From: Vibrio chagasii
GTDB taxonomy: Bacteria > Pseudomonadota > Gammaproteobacteria > Enterobacterales > Vibrionaceae
DNA length: 64,000 nt
Direction of reading: 5' to 3'
NCBI RefSeq assembly: GCF_024347355.1
Contig: NZ_AP025465.1
Span: 3,286,001-3,350,000, forward strand
The notes beneath the pieces were generated by a model. It saw only the letters and a program-made list of their open reading frames with translations. It was not told where the DNA came from and ran no database searches. Of the stretch, positions 27,870 through 38,506 are shown in pieces; positions within the stretch are counted from its first letter, which is position 1; each line of letters starts with the position of its first letter. The translations under genes were made by a program, and so were the position numbers.

Positions 27870-28104
27870 AAGATTTTGTCGACTCAATGAATACTGATTA
27901 CATTACATAGTAATGTTGAATTGACTGTGCCGAATCTTACGATTCGAATTGGTCACTCAGTTCATTGAAATCAAGTTGAAACCGAAGTTTCATTTTTTGA
28001 TATTCATCAACGAGTGCCCACACAGATTGATAGGTTTAAATTGTTAAAGAGCTTAACTTCTTGAGCGTTCCTTTTTAGTAAGGGGCCTCTCGAAGTGGAC
28101 GGCC
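27870..28104 (-). other. Leader of right rRNA operon with boxA
   Basis: Same organisation as the left leader: boxA (GCTCTTTAACA, 28042-28052) followed by the 5' arm of the RNase III stem. The sequence between boxA and the promoter is unrelated to the left operon. Confidence 0.78.
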
Positions 28105-28132
28105 ATTCTAGCGAATTAACATTCAGTGTCAA
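28105..28132 (-). promoter_or_regulatory. rrn promoter (proximal) of right rRNA operon
   Basis: Minus strand: -35 TTGACA (28127-28132, perfect), 16-bp spacer, -10 TAGAAT (28105-28110), GC-rich discriminator GGCCGTCC. The A/T-rich run upstream (AAAAAATTAATTTTC) is a good UP element. Confidence 0.85.
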
Positions 28133-28220
28133 ACACTTTTTGAAAATTAATTTTTTGTCGCTTTCCGTCTTACTGATTATTGCTGAAGCCTTATGGCGCC
28201 TGCCGTCTCAGTGGGGTCGC

Positions 28221-28248
28221 ATTATAAGGAACCCTTTCAGCTTAGCAA
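28221..28248 (-). promoter_or_regulatory. rrn promoter (distal) of right rRNA operon
   Basis: Minus strand: -35 TTGCTA (28243-28248), 16-bp spacer, perfect -10 TATAAT (28221-28226), discriminator GCGACCCC. It lies 116 bp upstream of the proximal promoter, giving a tandem arrangement. Confidence 0.75.
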
Positions 28249-28309
28249 CTACTTTTTCATAAAAAATGAATAAATAGAGGTTAAGTGTCTAATAGTTCAC
28301 CTAAATATA

Positions 28310-28337
28310 AAAAAGAGAGCATTTCTGCTCTCTTTTT
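28310..28337 (-). terminator. Terminator of ubiD-ferredoxin-fre operon
   Basis: 11-bp stem AAAAAGAGAGC / GCTCTCTTTTT with a 6-nt loop, 21 bp past the fre stop; T-run follows on the minus strand. Confidence 0.9.
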
Positions 28338-28358
28338 GCACTAAATCTAAAGGAATTA

Positions 28359-29072
28359 TTAGATAAACGCGTAAGCATCTGCGTACATATGGTCACGCTT
28401 TGCTTCTTTATTTTGTGTAAATAGGTCTCTTGCTGCGCCCGCCATTTCAAAGCGACCTGCAATATAGATATCAAAATCAGCCAGTGATTCGAAGCTTTGT
28501 GTAATAGCTTCAAGCACATTACCAGTTTGGCCATGCCAAACTTCCGGCGCCTCTTCTACTACAGGTACGAAATGTACATTGCTATGCTTTTCTGCAATAT
28601 CGACAAGCTCTTCTTTCGCGTATAGCTGGCACTCGTCTTTTGCACCCCAGTAAAGGTGAATCTCTTTCTTGCTGTTTTGTGCAATGCAGTGATCCAGGAT
28701 CGAACGTACGTAGCTAAAACCCGTACCACCAGCAATCAATAGTAGAGGGCGTTCACTCTCTTCTTTAATCCACGCATCACCGTGTGGCGCATCAATCGCG
28801 ATATCACCATCTTCAGCTTGTGCCTTTTTCATTGCTTCAACCACTTCTAATGCATAAGCATTGTGTTCAGCAGCACCAATATGTAGTTCTAGTTCACCTT
28901 CATGGCGACAAGGGCTGCTCGCAATTGAAAATGGACGCTTATCTTTCTCACCCATTTCAACCATCAGGTACTGACCAGCTTTAAAGGCAACTGGTGTCTC
29001 TGGATGAAGCAGGATTTGGTAAGTGTTACAAGCCAAAGGCTCGATAGACTTAACTTTACATTTAATAGTCAT
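28359..29072 (-). CDS. fre: NAD(P)H-flavin reductase Fre
   Basis: 237 residues, the length of Fre/LuxG. An FAD/FMN-binding barrel (RPFSIASSP near residue 46) precedes the NAD(P)-binding domain ([17 protein letters not shown] near 110 and the [11 protein letters not shown] end). It reduces free flavins, which feed enzymes such as the prenyl-FMN and bioluminescence systems. It is 20 bp downstream of a 2Fe-2S ferredoxin gene, so it may also reduce that protein. Confidence 0.95.
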   Translation of the reverse strand: MTIKCKVKSIEPLACNTYQILLHPETPVAFKAGQYLMVEMGEKDKRPFSIASSPCRHEGELELHIGAAEHNAYALEVVEAMKKAQAEDGDIAIDAPHGDAWIKEESERPLLLIAGGTGFSYVRSILDHCIAQNSKKEIHLYWGAKDECQLYAKEELVDIAEKHSNVHFVPVVEEAPEVWHGQTGNVLEAITQSFESLADFDIYIAGRFEMAGAARDLFTQNKEAKRDHMYADAYAFI

Positions 29073-29092
29073 GTTCTTCCTCTCACTAACCC

Positions 29093-29362
29093 TTAATCGG
29101 CAAAGGTTAGAACTAAATTACTTTCTGCAAATGCTTGGCAAGCGAAAATCCAACCCTGTTGCTGCTCTTTCTCTGTGAGCATGGGTTCAAGGTGGTAACT
29201 CACTTGGCCTTCTAATTTTTTGCACATGCACATAGCACATGCGCCAACTTGGCAACGGTTAGGGAAATAGATATCGCTGTTGAGCGCAGCATCCAAGACC
29301 GTTTGCCCTTTTTCTAAGGTGAAACTGATGTTTTCTGGGTACAAGACTACTTGGTAGCTCAT
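29093..29362 (-). CDS. Plant-type 2Fe-2S ferredoxin
   Basis: 89 residues. The cluster ligands are Cys37, Cys42, Cys45 (C-x4-C-x2-C) and Cys75 (FAC). The fold matches the N-terminal ferredoxin domain of fused ferredoxin-reductases (AscD/CDP-6-deoxy-hexulose reductase type), whose reductase domain resembles Fre. It overlaps the ubiD stop by 4 bp (ATGA) and precedes fre, so ferredoxin and Fre may form a split electron-transfer pair. The electron acceptor is unknown. Confidence 0.9.
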   Translation of the reverse strand: MSYQVVLYPENISFTLEKGQTVLDAALNSDIYFPNRCQVGACAMCMCKKLEGQVSYHLEPMLTEKEQQQGWIFACQAFAESNLVLTFAD

Positions 29363-31200
29363 AAAATTCCTAGTTGTTCCCAGATGCTATCAATCTTTTT
29401 GACCAGCTCAGGATCTTTTGTGATTGGAACGCCCCACTCACGCAAACACTCACCTTCCCACTTATTGGTTGCATCGAGTCCCACTTTAGAGTGCCCCATT
29501 TCGTTCTGAAGGAATAAGGTATCTCTAGCTGGATCCATCCTGGTGGTTACCGCCCAGATGATGTCGTTCCAGTCGCTCACGTTAACATCACCATCACAGA
29601 CGACAACGAACTTGTTCTCATCAAATTGAGACCAAACCGCTTCCATGATTTTCTTAGCATTCCCTGCAGCTTGTTTATCTATAGATACCACAACCATGCT
29701 GGCATTATCGTTCTGCAGGTGAATATCAATAATTTCAGGATGAACTTTGGTTAATTCAGCTAAACCACCTTCGATATGATCACTGCTTTCTGGGGTAGAT
29801 TGCACATCAGGCGACAATGCCAACTCGGCATCCCACTTCTTAGTGATGTCTAAGCCCATCTTAGAACCTAACCCAACTACCGGTGATGCAAAGTCCAACG
29901 AATCAATTGGCGTGTTCTCTATCATCAAGGTATCACGTGACGGATCCATATGTTTGCACATCGCAGCCGTAACTTGTGACCAATCGCGAGCGTTAATATC
30001 CTCATCGCACACTAATACAAACTTGGTGTACATGAATTGACGTAAGAAAGACCATACGCCCATCATCACTCGTTTAGCGTGACCTGGGTATTGCTTCTTC
30101 ATAGTCACCACAGCCATTCGATACGAACAACCTTCAGGTGGTAGATAGAAATCTTCTATCTCCGGAAATTGCTTTTGAAGAATAGGAACAAACACTTCAT
30201 TCAATGCAACACCCAATACTGCAGGTTCATCTGGCGGGCGACCTGTGTATGTACTGTGGTAAATCGGGTTCTCACGCATGGTTACATGAGTAATGGTAAA
30301 CACGTTGTGCTTTTCTTTCTCGTTGTAGTAACCAGTGTGATCGCCGTAAGGCCCTTCGTCAGCGAATTCATTCGGATCGATGTAACCTTCCATCACGATT
30401 TCAGCACTTGCTGGGACTTCTAGGTCATTACTGATCGATTTAACCACTTCAGTTTTGCTACCACGCAGCAGACCAGCAAACGCGTATTCCGATAAGGTAT
30501 CTGGCACTGGCGTTACCGCGCCAAGAATCGTTGCAGGATCTGCGCCAAACGCAACAGATATTGGAAACGGCGTACCTGGGTTCTGTTCAGCCCAGTCACG
30601 TAGATCCAACGCACCACCACGGTGAGCTAACCAACGCATGATAATTTTGTTCTTACCAATCTTTTGTTGGCGGTAGATGCCCAAGTTTTGGCGTTTCTTG
30701 TTCGGGCCGCGGGTAACCGTTAAACCCCAAGTAAGTAGTGGCGCGACATCGTCAGCCCAACAGCTCATTACTGGAATTTTATCTAGGTCGACCTCGTCGC
30801 CTTGCCACACGACTTGTTGGCATGCTGCTTTACGAAGACGCTTAGCCGGCATGTTCAATACCTGTTTGAACACAGGTAACTTATCAATCGCGTCTTTAAA
30901 ACCTTTCGGCGGCTCTGGCTCTTTTAAGTAAGCCAATAGCTTACCCACTTCGCGCAGTTCTTTAACTTCCTGGCGGCCCATGCCTATCGCAACACGATTG
31001 GGAGTGCCAAATAGGTTGGTCAAAACAGGCATGTCATAACCTACCGGATTCTCGAACAGAAGAGCCGGGCCACCAGCACGTAGAGTACGGTCGCTAATTT
31101 CGGTCATTTCATAGTCTGGGTCGACTGGGTGAGAAATGCGTTTCAACTGACCAATGCTTTCAAGATGGTCGATAAAATCACGTAAATCTTTAAAACTCAT
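29359..31200 (-). CDS. ubiD: UbiD, 3-octaprenyl-4-hydroxybenzoate decarboxylase
   Basis: 613 residues versus about 497 in E. coli. UbiD uses prenylated FMN to decarboxylate the ubiquinone precursor. Residues 1-457 align closely with the E. coli enzyme, including [12 protein letters not shown] and [11 protein letters not shown], which hold the catalytic Arg/Glu residues. The extra length is an internal duplication: residues 363-457 ([35 protein letters not shown]) recur at 502-583 ([35 protein letters not shown]). The final part then resembles the normal UbiD C-terminus. First gene of the operon with ferredoxin and fre. Confidence 0.95.
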   Translation of the reverse strand: MSFKDLRDFIDHLESIGQLKRISHPVDPDYEMTEISDRTLRAGGPALLFENPVGYDMPVLTNLFGTPNRVAIGMGRQEVKELREVGKLLAYLKEPEPPKGFKDAIDKLPVFKQVLNMPAKRLRKAACQQVVWQGDEVDLDKIPVMSCWADDVAPLLTWGLTVTRGPNKKRQNLGIYRQQKIGKNKIIMRWLAHRGGALDLRDWAEQNPGTPFPISVAFGADPATILGAVTPVPDTLSEYAFAGLLRGSKTEVVKSISNDLEVPASAEIVMEGYIDPNEFADEGPYGDHTGYYNEKEKHNVFTITHVTMRENPIYHSTYTGRPPDEPAVLGVALNEVFVPILQKQFPEIEDFYLPPEGCSYRMAVVTMKKQYPGHAKRVMMGVWSFLRQFMYTKFVLVCDEDINARDWSQVTAAMCKHMDPSRDTLMIENTPIDSLDFASPVVGLGSKMGLDITKKWDAELALSPDVQSTPESSDHIEGGLAELTKVHPEIIDIHLQNDNASMVVVSIDKQAAGNAKKIMEAVWSQFDENKFVVVCDGDVNVSDWNDIIWAVTTRMDPARDTLFLQNEMGHSKVGLDATNKWEGECLREWGVPITKDPELVKKIDSIWEQLGIL

Positions 31201-31239
31201 AGAACTTCTACATGCTGATTATTCTGCGCTCAGTATATC

Positions 31240-31269
31240 AAAAAGGGGCATCGTGAGATCCCCCTTTTT
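31240..31269 (-). terminator. Terminator upstream of ubiD
   Basis: Stem AAAAAGGGG / CCCCTTTTT with a 12-nt loop. It ends the leftward 31298-32293 gene before ubiD begins. Confidence 0.85.
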
Positions 31270-31297
31270 AGTATGGTTATTGAGAGGTAAAACCCAG

Positions 31298-32293
31298 TTA
31301 CGGAAGCACTTGCTGTATCACTGAACTTTTGACTTGTGGGTTATCATTCACTAGGTCTTGTAGCCAGTTGGTGTGCCCTTGTTTTGCCAACTCACGAGCG
31401 ACCAATGGCGCATCATCGGCGATCGCCATGCGAGAAACGAAAAAGTCTTTCACCTCTTCTGAAAGTGGGTTCACTCTCGTCAGCAAAGTAATCGCTTCTT
31501 CTTTTAATCTTGGGTTTTTCGTTGCAGCCATCACCTGCTCTAAGGCAAATGGGGATTTACTCTCAGCGAGACGAACCAGCTCAGCTTGGCTATGATAATC
31601 GGCTTTCATCTTCCAGAGGATTTGATAGACATCCTGGTCTTCGCTCACCTGTGCTAATCGAACCACTACTTCGGTAGAGGGTAACCAGCTGACTATCGGT
31701 GACTCCGTTAGCTGTTTTGCTAAGTAATTCACGGCCTCTGGCGACAAGCTATCCAATTCTCTTATGAGTAGCGCTTCTCGAGTTTGGACCTGATGCTCAG
31801 ATCCAGTTAGCCACTCTTTGAGGTTGAGGTTCTGTTTCTCTGCATCGAGCACAAACACCAATGTATTTTGATCAGCACGGAATTGTTTGATTAAGCGGTT
31901 TGCTATCGAAGGATAATTAAAGGCTGGAACCGTAAACTCATAGCCATCACCACGCTCTAATACTTGGTAGGTTGGCGTAATAGCGAGCTGTTGCTCCACA
32001 AAGATAGACATCTTCGGTGTGAGTACGATTTTTTGTTGTTCTATCTTCTTCAAGAGTTGGTAACGAGCCACCTCTTGCTGGGGAAATGTCAGGCGCTCAA
32101 GTGCAAAGCGTAACGAATTCACTTCATCACGCACGACAAGCTCAAGCAATTCAGCAGTTTTTAGTTTTACTTGATCATTCTCAAGCCAAGACTCTACTGT
32201 ATGTGGAGACATCTCGGTGGCATTAACGATGCCGACCGGTGAAAGTAACAGTGAAGTAGACAAGAGTAATGATGACAACAGTCCATGTTGCAT
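31298..32293 (-). CDS. Uncharacterised exported protein
   Basis: 331 residues from the ATG at 32293, chosen because AAGGAAG lies 6 bp upstream and a signal peptide follows directly (MQHGLLSSLLLSTSLLLSP, cleavage near VNA-TE). An ATG-less longer form to 32329 is unlikely. The mature protein is alpha-helical, with pairs of helices such as ESPIVSWLPSTEVVVRLAQ and ALEQVMAATKNPRLKEEAI that resemble HEAT-like repeats. I do not recognise a named family. Its upstream DNA is cut 63 bp from the start by the ISL3 element. Confidence 0.75.
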   Translation of the reverse strand: MQHGLLSSLLLSTSLLLSPVGIVNATEMSPHTVESWLENDQVKLKTAELLELVVRDEVNSLRFALERLTFPQQEVARYQLLKKIEQQKIVLTPKMSIFVEQQLAITPTYQVLERGDGYEFTVPAFNYPSIANRLIKQFRADQNTLVFVLDAEKQNLNLKEWLTGSEHQVQTREALLIRELDSLSPEAVNYLAKQLTESPIVSWLPSTEVVVRLAQVSEDQDVYQILWKMKADYHSQAELVRLAESKSPFALEQVMAATKNPRLKEEAITLLTRVNPLSEEVKDFFVSRMAIADDAPLVARELAKQGHTNWLQDLVNDNPQVKSSVIQQVLP

Positions 32294-32356
32294 TTTAACT
32301 TCCTTGTAACACTTTTGGTCATTCTGCAAGCTGTCGCTACAAAATGCAAATAAAAA

Positions 32357-33648
32357 GGTTCATCGCGGATTAGCGGGAACTAAAAACAAAAACGGTAGTA
32401 AGTGATATGGTTTAGTCGCCAAACAAAAATCATACACAAACTACCGTTTTCATGCCGAATCATACTTTCCTATCTTCATTCTGGGAAGGCTTTCAAGTCG
32501 TAAAGTCTCACCAGACAGCATCACTTATTACCCTGACTCTTGAACCGAACTCTGAGGCTAAGTGCCTTTGTGGTCTCGAGGCCGAGGCTATTCATGAGTA
32601 TCAATGGCGTCATGTAAAAGAAGCCATGTTGCTCGGTGTTCCTGTTGTTCTTTCTGTTCAAACGCGAAGAATCAAGTGCCGTGAGTGTGGCATAAAAACA
32701 GAATCTCTATCTTGGTTGGAGCCTTATGCTCGTATAACGAAGCGCTTAAGAAGCTATATAGAACAATTACTGCCTCTTCTTCCTATTAAGCATATCTCCC
32801 GGTTAACGAACGTTCATTGGCACACCATTAAAGAGATAGATAAATCCCGACTTAGAAAAGTGGTACCGCCAGTGAAATGGGAGGAGCTAAGGCAACTCGT
32901 CATGGACGAGTTCGCCATCTTTAAAGGGCATCGATATGCCACGGTCATCGCTGACGCTAAGACACACCAAGTCATTTGGATAGGGTTAGGCCGAAGCCGT
33001 AAGGACATACGGCCGTTCTTCGAGCAACTAGGCAAGCATGGCAATAATATCGAAGCGGTCGCAATGGACATGAATACGGCTTTTGATCTTGAAGTTAAAG
33101 CACACTGTCCGAACGCAAAAATCGTTTACGACTTATTCCATGTTGTTGCTAAGTTCGGTCGAGAGGTGATGGATAGAGTCAGAGTCGACCAAGCCAACAA
33201 ACTCAAGCAAGATAAAAAAGCGAGGCAATGGATCAAGCGCTCACGCTGGGTGTTGCTAAAAAACAGGGGTAATTTGAATACACAGCAAAACAGCTATCTT
33301 ACCGAAATATTGAATATCAATAAGGACTTAATGACCACTTATATACTCGGAGCACAACTCAAAGAGCTTTGGTATTGTGAATCAGAAGTACATGCTAAAG
33401 GGCTCTGGGAGGCGTGGTGGGCACAAGTACAAGAGAGTGGAATTAAGCCATTGAAAGAGTTCGCACGACAACTAAGGCCTTATCTTCACGGCATTATCGC
33501 ATCTGCGAGTTATCCGCTTAACACCTGCACATTGGAAGGGATAAACAACAAGATAAAGCTAATCAAGCGAATGGGATATGGGTATCGAGATACAGACTAC
33601 TTCTTCTTGAAGATAAAAGCGGCTTTCCCCGGAAAGCCGCGATGAACC
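32357..33648 (+). mobile_element. ISL3-family insertion sequence, intact
   Basis: 1292-bp element. The ends share the inverted repeat GGTTCATCGCGG. A perfect 8-bp target duplication AATAAAAA flanks it (32349-32356 and 33649-33656), as expected for ISL3. A single intact transposase gene fills it. The duplicated target is the U-tract of the rho terminator. Confidence 0.96.
32452..33645 (+). CDS. ISL3-family transposase
   Basis: 397 residues. An N-terminal zinc-binding region with paired cysteines (CLCG, then RIKCREC) precedes an HTH (about 100-125) and a DDE domain: Asp in VMDEFAIFKGHRYATVIAD, Asp in VAMDMNTAF and Glu in TLEGINNKIKLIKR. The C-terminal GYGYRDTDYFFLKI is a hallmark of the family. 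No frameshift visible; the stop lies inside the right inverted repeat. Confidence 0.95.
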   Translation: MPNHTFLSSFWEGFQVVKSHQTASLITLTLEPNSEAKCLCGLEAEAIHEYQWRHVKEAMLLGVPVVLSVQTRRIKCRECGIKTESLSWLEPYARITKRLRSYIEQLLPLLPIKHISRLTNVHWHTIKEIDKSRLRKVVPPVKWEELRQLVMDEFAIFKGHRYATVIADAKTHQVIWIGLGRSRKDIRPFFEQLGKHGNNIEAVAMDMNTAFDLEVKAHCPNAKIVYDLFHVVAKFGREVMDRVRVDQANKLKQDKKARQWIKRSRWVLLKNRGNLNTQQNSYLTEILNINKDLMTTYILGAQLKELWYCESEVHAKGLWEAWWAQVQESGIKPLKEFARQLRPYLHGIIASASYPLNTCTLEGINNKIKLIKRMGYGYRDTDYFFLKIKAAFPGKPR

Positions 33649-33653
33649 AATAA

Positions 33654-33679
33654 AAAGCGCTACCCGAGGGCAGCGCTTT
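33654..33679 (-). terminator. rho terminator, with IS in its U-tract
   Basis: Stem AAAGCGCT / AGCGCTTT with an inner CCC/GGG pairing, 25 bp beyond the rho stop. The following T-tract (TTTTTATT on the minus strand) is exactly the 8-bp sequence duplicated by the ISL3 insertion, so the hairpin keeps its U-tract. Confidence 0.88.
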
Positions 33680-33703
33680 CTAATAACTATCAGCTAATCA
33701 AGA

Positions 33704-34963
33704 TTACTGACGACGCATAGCGTCAAAGAACTCATCGTTCGTTTTCGTCATTGCTAGCTTGTCGATAAGGAATTCCATTGCATCGATTTCGCCCATTGGG
33801 TGAACAATCTTACGCAGGATCCACATCTTCTGTAGTTCATCGTTCTTAGTAAGAAGCTCTTCACGACGAGTACCAGAGCGATTGAAATCAATCGCAGGGA
33901 ATACACGCTTTTCAGCAATCTTACGGTTAAGGTGCAGTTCCATGTTACCTGTACCTTTGAATTCTTCGTAGATAACTTCATCCATCTTAGAACCAGTATC
34001 AACCAGTGCTGTAGCGATGATAGTTAAGCTACCGCCTTCTTCAACGTTACGAGCTGCACCGAAGAAACGCTTAGGACGGTGAAGTGCGTTTGCGTCTACA
34101 CCACCAGTTAGTACTTTACCTGATGAAGGTACTACCGTGTTGTATGCACGCGCTAGACGAGTGATTGAGTCCAGAAGGATAACCACGTCTTTCTTGTGTT
34201 CAACAAGACGCTTAGCTTTTTCGATAACCATTTCTGCTACTTGCACGTGGCGAGATGCTGGCTCATCGAATGTAGAAGCAACTACTTCACCTTTAACTAG
34301 GCGCTGCATTTCTGTTACTTCTTCCGGACGCTCATCGATAAGTAGAACCATTAGTTCACACTCAGGGTGGTTGTGAGCGATGCTTTGCGCGATGTTTTGC
34401 AGAAGCATTGTCTTACCCGCTTTTGGCGGTGCAACAATCAAGCCACGCTGACCTTTACCAATTGGAGACGCAAGGTCAAGAATACGAGCTGTGATATCTT
34501 CTGTCGCACCATTACCACGCTCCATAACCATGCGTTCGTTAGCATGTAGAGGGGTAAGGTTTTCAAAAAGGATTTTGTTACGAGCGTTGTCTGGTTTGTC
34601 GTGGTTTACCGTGTTTACTTTAAGTAGAGCAAAGTAACGTTCGCCATCTTTAGGTGGGCGAATCTTTCCGGCAATTGAATCACCAGTACGTAGATTGAAA
34701 CGACGAATCTGACTTGGTGATACGTAGATATCATCAGGACCCGCTAAGTACGAGCTGTCTGCACTACGAAGAAAACCAAAACCGTCTTGCAGAATTTCAA
34801 GAACACCGTCACCGAAGATGTCTTCACCACTTTTTGCATGTGCTTTAAGGATAGCGAAGATAATGTCCTGTTTTCTTAGACGAGCTAGGTTTTCAAGGCC
34901 TAGGCTTTCGCCAAGTTTAACAAGTTCAGACACAGGTCTGTTCTTCAGTTCTGTAAGATTCAT
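33704..34963 (-). CDS. rho: Transcription termination factor Rho
   Basis: 419 residues, exactly the E. coli length, from the ATG at 34963 (MNLTELKN). A TTG at 34987 would add 8 residues but has no counterpart in E. coli. RNA-binding CSD-type domain ([22 protein letters not shown]) is near residues 58-80; the ATPase has Walker A PPKAGKT and Walker B VVILLDS. Hexameric RNA translocase that ends untranslated transcripts. Its long leader (to trxA) is likely used for autoregulation. Confidence 0.98.
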   Translation of the reverse strand: MNLTELKNRPVSELVKLGESLGLENLARLRKQDIIFAILKAHAKSGEDIFGDGVLEILQDGFGFLRSADSSYLAGPDDIYVSPSQIRRFNLRTGDSIAGKIRPPKDGERYFALLKVNTVNHDKPDNARNKILFENLTPLHANERMVMERGNGATEDITARILDLASPIGKGQRGLIVAPPKAGKTMLLQNIAQSIAHNHPECELMVLLIDERPEEVTEMQRLVKGEVVASTFDEPASRHVQVAEMVIEKAKRLVEHKKDVVILLDSITRLARAYNTVVPSSGKVLTGGVDANALHRPKRFFGAARNVEEGGSLTIIATALVDTGSKMDEVIYEEFKGTGNMELHLNRKIAEKRVFPAIDFNRSGTRREELLTKNDELQKMWILRKIVHPMGEIDAMEFLIDKLAMTKTNDEFFDAMRRQ

Positions 34964-35112
34964 TGTGGTGGATGCTTGTTTAGTCAAAATAAGATCTGTT
35001 TTCTAGTTAAGAGGGATTCGGTCACAGGATCGACCAAGAAGAGAAATTCGTTCAATTAACGTGCGATAAATTAGCACTAAAACTAAGACTAGTCCATAGC
35101 TTAGAAAAAACA

Positions 35113-35141
35113 AAACCGTGCATTTGTTAACTGCACGGTTT
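35113..35141 (-). terminator. trxA terminator
   Basis: 10-bp stem AAACCGTGCA / TGCACGGTTT, followed on the minus strand by TTGTTTTTT. It lies 22 bp past the trxA stop and upstream of rho. Confidence 0.9.
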
Positions 35142-35162
35142 CTTTATCAAATGCTCACCTGA

Positions 35163-35489
35163 TTATAGGTTAGCGTCTAGGAACTCTTTAAGTTGAGTTT
35201 TAGACAATGCACCAACTTTAGTTGCTGCTACGCCGCCATCTTTGAAAAGAAGAAGCGTTGGAATGCCGCGAATACCAAACTTTGGTGGTGTTCCAGCATT
35301 TTGGTCGATATTAAGTTTACCGATAGTGAGCTTGCCTTCGTACTCGTCTGCGATTTCATCAAGAATCGGCGCAATCATCTTACAAGGGCCACACCATTCT
35401 GCCCAAAAATCAACAAGAACAGGGCCTGCAGCGTTGATCACATCGTTCTCAAAACCGTCATCAGTTAGCTGCAAAATCTTATCACTCAT
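35163..35489 (-). CDS. trxA: Thioredoxin TrxA
   Basis: 108 residues from ATG 35489, preceded by GGAG. The redox site is WCGPC (Cys33, Cys36), with the cis-proline in RGIPTLLLF. It reduces ribonucleotide reductase, methionine sulfoxide reductase and peroxiredoxins, including probably Tpx encoded at 46955. The rho-trxA-rhlB order with rhlB divergent is conserved in gammaproteobacteria. Confidence 0.98.
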   Translation of the reverse strand: MSDKILQLTDDGFENDVINAAGPVLVDFWAEWCGPCKMIAPILDEIADEYEGKLTIGKLNIDQNAGTPPKFGIRGIPTLLLFKDGGVAATKVGALSKTQLKEFLDANL

Positions 35490-35600
35490 CTTCCACTCCA
35501 ATGTATTTTTTAGAACTGGTTGGATGATAACCAGTAAATAGATGCCCTATTGGAATGTATTTACTTTCGTATTGCAAGCTTAAGCTGATATTCTATAGCA

Positions 35601-36911
35601 ATGAAAAAGACGCATATCACAGAGCAAAAGTTCGCCGACTTGGATTTACTTCCGCAAGTCATTGAAGGATTGGAGAAAAAAGGGTTCGATTATTGTACCC
35701 CTATCCAAGCCTTGGCGCTCCCGGTACTGCTCACCGGCCAAGACATTGCAGGCCAGGCCCAAACGGGTACTGGTAAAACGCTTGCGTTTCTTACTGCTAC
35801 TTTTAACCACCTACTAAAAACACCTGAGCATGAAGGGCGCAAGCCTAACCAGCCACGTGCGATTATTATGGCACCTACTCGCGAACTCGCGATTCAGATC
35901 TACAACGATGCTGAATCCCTAGTCGCAAGCACTGGTATCAAAGCAGCATTGGCTTACGGTGGCGAAAGCTACGACAAGCAGCTAGGTAAGATCGAAGAAG
36001 GCGTAGATATCTTAATTGGTACCACTGGCCGTATTATCGATTTCTACAAGCAGAAGGTATTTAACCTTAACCACATTCAAGCAGTCGTGCTGGATGAAGC
36101 AGACCGTATGTTCGATCTGGGCTTCATTAAAGACATCCGCTTCTTGTTCCGTCGTATGCCTGAGCCTAAAGATCGTTTGAACATGCTGTTCTCTGCGACT
36201 CTGTCTTACCGTGTACAAGAGTTGGCTTTCGAGCACATGCATAACCCAGAGCATGTTGTTGTTGAGCCAGAGCGTAAAACAGGCCACCGTATTAAAGAAG
36301 AGTTGTTCTACCCTTCTAACGAACACAAGATGGCACTGCTGCAGACACTAGTAGAAGAAGAGTGGCCAGAGCGCGCTATCATCTTCGCTAACACCAAGCA
36401 CAAGTGTGAATCAGTTTGGGGCCATTTGGCTGCCGATGGTCACCGTGTTGGTCTGCTGACTGGTGATGTACCACAGAAGAAACGTGAAAAGATTCTTGAG
36501 CAATTCACTCAAGGTGATGTTGACCTACTGGTTGCAACCGATGTTGCTGCTCGTGGCCTACACATTCCTCAAGTAACGCACGTATTCAACTTCGATCTAC
36601 CAGACGATTGTGAAGATTACGTTCACCGTATCGGCCGTACAGGTCGTGCTGGTGCAAGTGGTCACTCGATCAGCTTTGCTTGTGAAGATTACGCAATCAA
36701 TTTGCCACCAATCGAAGAGTACATTGAGCACGCGATCCCAGTGTCTGACTACGACGCTTCTGCACTGCTAGAAGATCTACCAGCACCATTGCGCTTACGC
36801 ACACGTAACCCGCAACAACGCCGCTCAAACAACAATGGCTCACGCAACGGTAACCGTAAACCAAACCAGAACCGTCGCCCACGCCAACCGCGTCACAACA
36901 AGGAAGCTTAG
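35601..36911 (+). CDS. rhlB: ATP-dependent RNA helicase RhlB
   Basis: 436-residue DEAD-box helicase. Q-motif near GFDYCTPIQ, Walker A AQTGTGKT (residues 53-60), DEAD in [13 protein letters not shown] in FSATL, and the C-terminal [10 protein letters not shown]. The basic Asn/Arg-rich tail (about 400-436) binds RNA. In E. coli RhlB is part of the RNA degradosome with RNase E. Divergent from trxA; followed by gppA after 6 bp. Confidence 0.97.
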   Translation: MKKTHITEQKFADLDLLPQVIEGLEKKGFDYCTPIQALALPVLLTGQDIAGQAQTGTGKTLAFLTATFNHLLKTPEHEGRKPNQPRAIIMAPTRELAIQIYNDAESLVASTGIKAALAYGGESYDKQLGKIEEGVDILIGTTGRIIDFYKQKVFNLNHIQAVVLDEADRMFDLGFIKDIRFLFRRMPEPKDRLNMLFSATLSYRVQELAFEHMHNPEHVVVEPERKTGHRIKEELFYPSNEHKMALLQTLVEEEWPERAIIFANTKHKCESVWGHLAADGHRVGLLTGDVPQKKREKILEQFTQGDVDLLVATDVAARGLHIPQVTHVFNFDLPDDCEDYVHRIGRTGRAGASGHSISFACEDYAINLPPIEEYIEHAIPVSDYDASALLEDLPAPLRLRTRNPQQRRSNNNGSRNGNRKPNQNRRPRQPRHNKEA

Positions 36912-36917
36912 TCGCTT

Positions 36918-38414
36918 ATGAGTCAAACAGTGTCACCCCCGCTTTACGCTGCAATCGACCTCGGGTCGAACAGTTTTCATATGCTCGTTGTGCGTCATAT
37001 CGATGGCAGCGTACAAACCATGGCTAAGATTAAGCGCAAAGTGCGTTTAGCTGCAGGCTTAGATGAAAATAATGCGCTTAGTACCGAAGCTATGCAGCGC
37101 GGTTGGGACTGTTTGAGTCTCTTTGCAGAGCGACTACAGGACATTCCAAAAGAAAATATCCGCATTGTTGGTACAGCGACCCTACGTACCGCGACTAATG
37201 TGGATATCTTTCTTGAGAAAGCGAACCAGATCCTTGGCTACGACATCAATGTTATCTCCGGTGAAGAAGAAGCTGCGACTATCTATAAAGGCGTGGCACA
37301 CACTTCTGGTGGCAGCGGCCGCCGACTGGTAGTGGATATTGGTGGCGCAAGTACCGAGATGATCATTGGTGAAGGTTTCTCAGCAAAAGCGCTGACTAGC
37401 CTAAAAATGGGCTGTGTAACATGGCTTGAGCGCCACTTTAAAGATCGCCAATTAACCGCAACCAACTTCGACAACGCGATTGAAGCAGCGAAGTCTACCT
37501 TAGCTCCTATCTTAGAGAGCTACACCGATATCGGTTGGGATGTGTGTGTTGGTGCCAGTGGTACCGTTCAAGCACTGCAAGAAATCATGCTAGCGCAAGG
37601 CATGGATGAGGTTATCACTCATACCAAGCTTAAACGCTTACAAAAACAAGCGATGATTACTGAGCGCTTAGAAGAGCTAGAAATAGAAGGGTTAACTCTA
37701 GAGCGCGCTTTAGTGTTCCCTAGCGGTCTTTCTATTCTGATTGCTATCTTTGAGTTGCTTGAAATCGATTCGATGACGCTGGCTGGCGGCGCACTTCGTG
37801 AAGGCCTAGCCTACGAAATGGTTGATGAGCTTCGCCAAGACGATATCCGTGCTCGCACCATCAAGAGCGTTCAATCACGCTACCAGATGGACGTAAGCTA
37901 CGGTGACCAAGTCGCAGCAGCAGCGCAGGCTCTGTTAGAGCAGGCAGGCGGCGAAACTTGGGTGTCAGAACCTCAAGCCAGCGTCCTACTGCAAACCGCA
38001 GCCAAACTTCATGAAATCGGTTTGACCATCGACTTCAAAAAAGGCGGTGAACACAGTGCTTACCTACTGCAGAACCTAGATTTACCCGGTTTCACCCGCG
38101 CCCAGAAACACTACCTAGGTGAATTAACGCGACGCTACCGTGAACAACTAACGTCACTGCCGGAACAACACGCAGTATCAGGCACAAGCAGTAAACGTAT
38201 CCTACGCATTCTTCGCCTAGCGATTCTATTAACGCACCGTCGTAACCCAGAGCTAGAGCCTGAGTTTACGCTAACGGCTGACGATAATAATCTGACTCTA
38301 ACACTCTCTAAGCAATGGCTAGCCGACAACCCGCTGACCGCTGCAGAGCTAGAGATTGAATCGAATCGACAAACAGACATTGGCTGGCCACTTTCTATTG
38401 AATGCCTCGTATAA
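36918..38414 (+). CDS. gppA: Guanosine-5'-triphosphate,3'-diphosphate pyrophosphatase GppA
   Basis: 498 residues of the Ppx/GppA phosphatase family. The actin-like ATPase fold shows [12 protein letters not shown] (phosphate 1), [11 protein letters not shown] and [11 protein letters not shown] (phosphate 2). It converts pppGpp to ppGpp and may hydrolyse polyphosphate; a C-terminal HD-like helical domain follows (EHSAYLLQN). Same operon as rhlB. Confidence 0.95.
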   Translation: MSQTVSPPLYAAIDLGSNSFHMLVVRHIDGSVQTMAKIKRKVRLAAGLDENNALSTEAMQRGWDCLSLFAERLQDIPKENIRIVGTATLRTATNVDIFLEKANQILGYDINVISGEEEAATIYKGVAHTSGGSGRRLVVDIGGASTEMIIGEGFSAKALTSLKMGCVTWLERHFKDRQLTATNFDNAIEAAKSTLAPILESYTDIGWDVCVGASGTVQALQEIMLAQGMDEVITHTKLKRLQKQAMITERLEELEIEGLTLERALVFPSGLSILIAIFELLEIDSMTLAGGALREGLAYEMVDELRQDDIRARTIKSVQSRYQMDVSYGDQVAAAAQALLEQAGGETWVSEPQASVLLQTAAKLHEIGLTIDFKKGGEHSAYLLQNLDLPGFTRAQKHYLGELTRRYREQLTSLPEQHAVSGTSSKRILRILRLAILLTHRRNPELEPEFTLTADDNNLTLTLSKQWLADNPLTAAELEIESNRQTDIGWPLSIECLV

Positions 38415-38439
38415 TAATATCTGACACTAAAAGTAAAAT

Positions 38440-38467
38440 AGCCCAAGTTAGTCTACTAACTTGGGCT
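38440..38467. terminator. Bidirectional terminator between gppA and yhhQ
   Basis: Perfect 12-bp stem AGCCCAAGTTAG / CTAACTTGGGCT with a 4-nt loop; T-rich sequence on the plus side, moderate on the other. Confidence 0.85.
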
Positions 38468-38506
38468 GTTTATTATCTTTGCACTAATGCCTTTCTAATC
38501 TGATCC

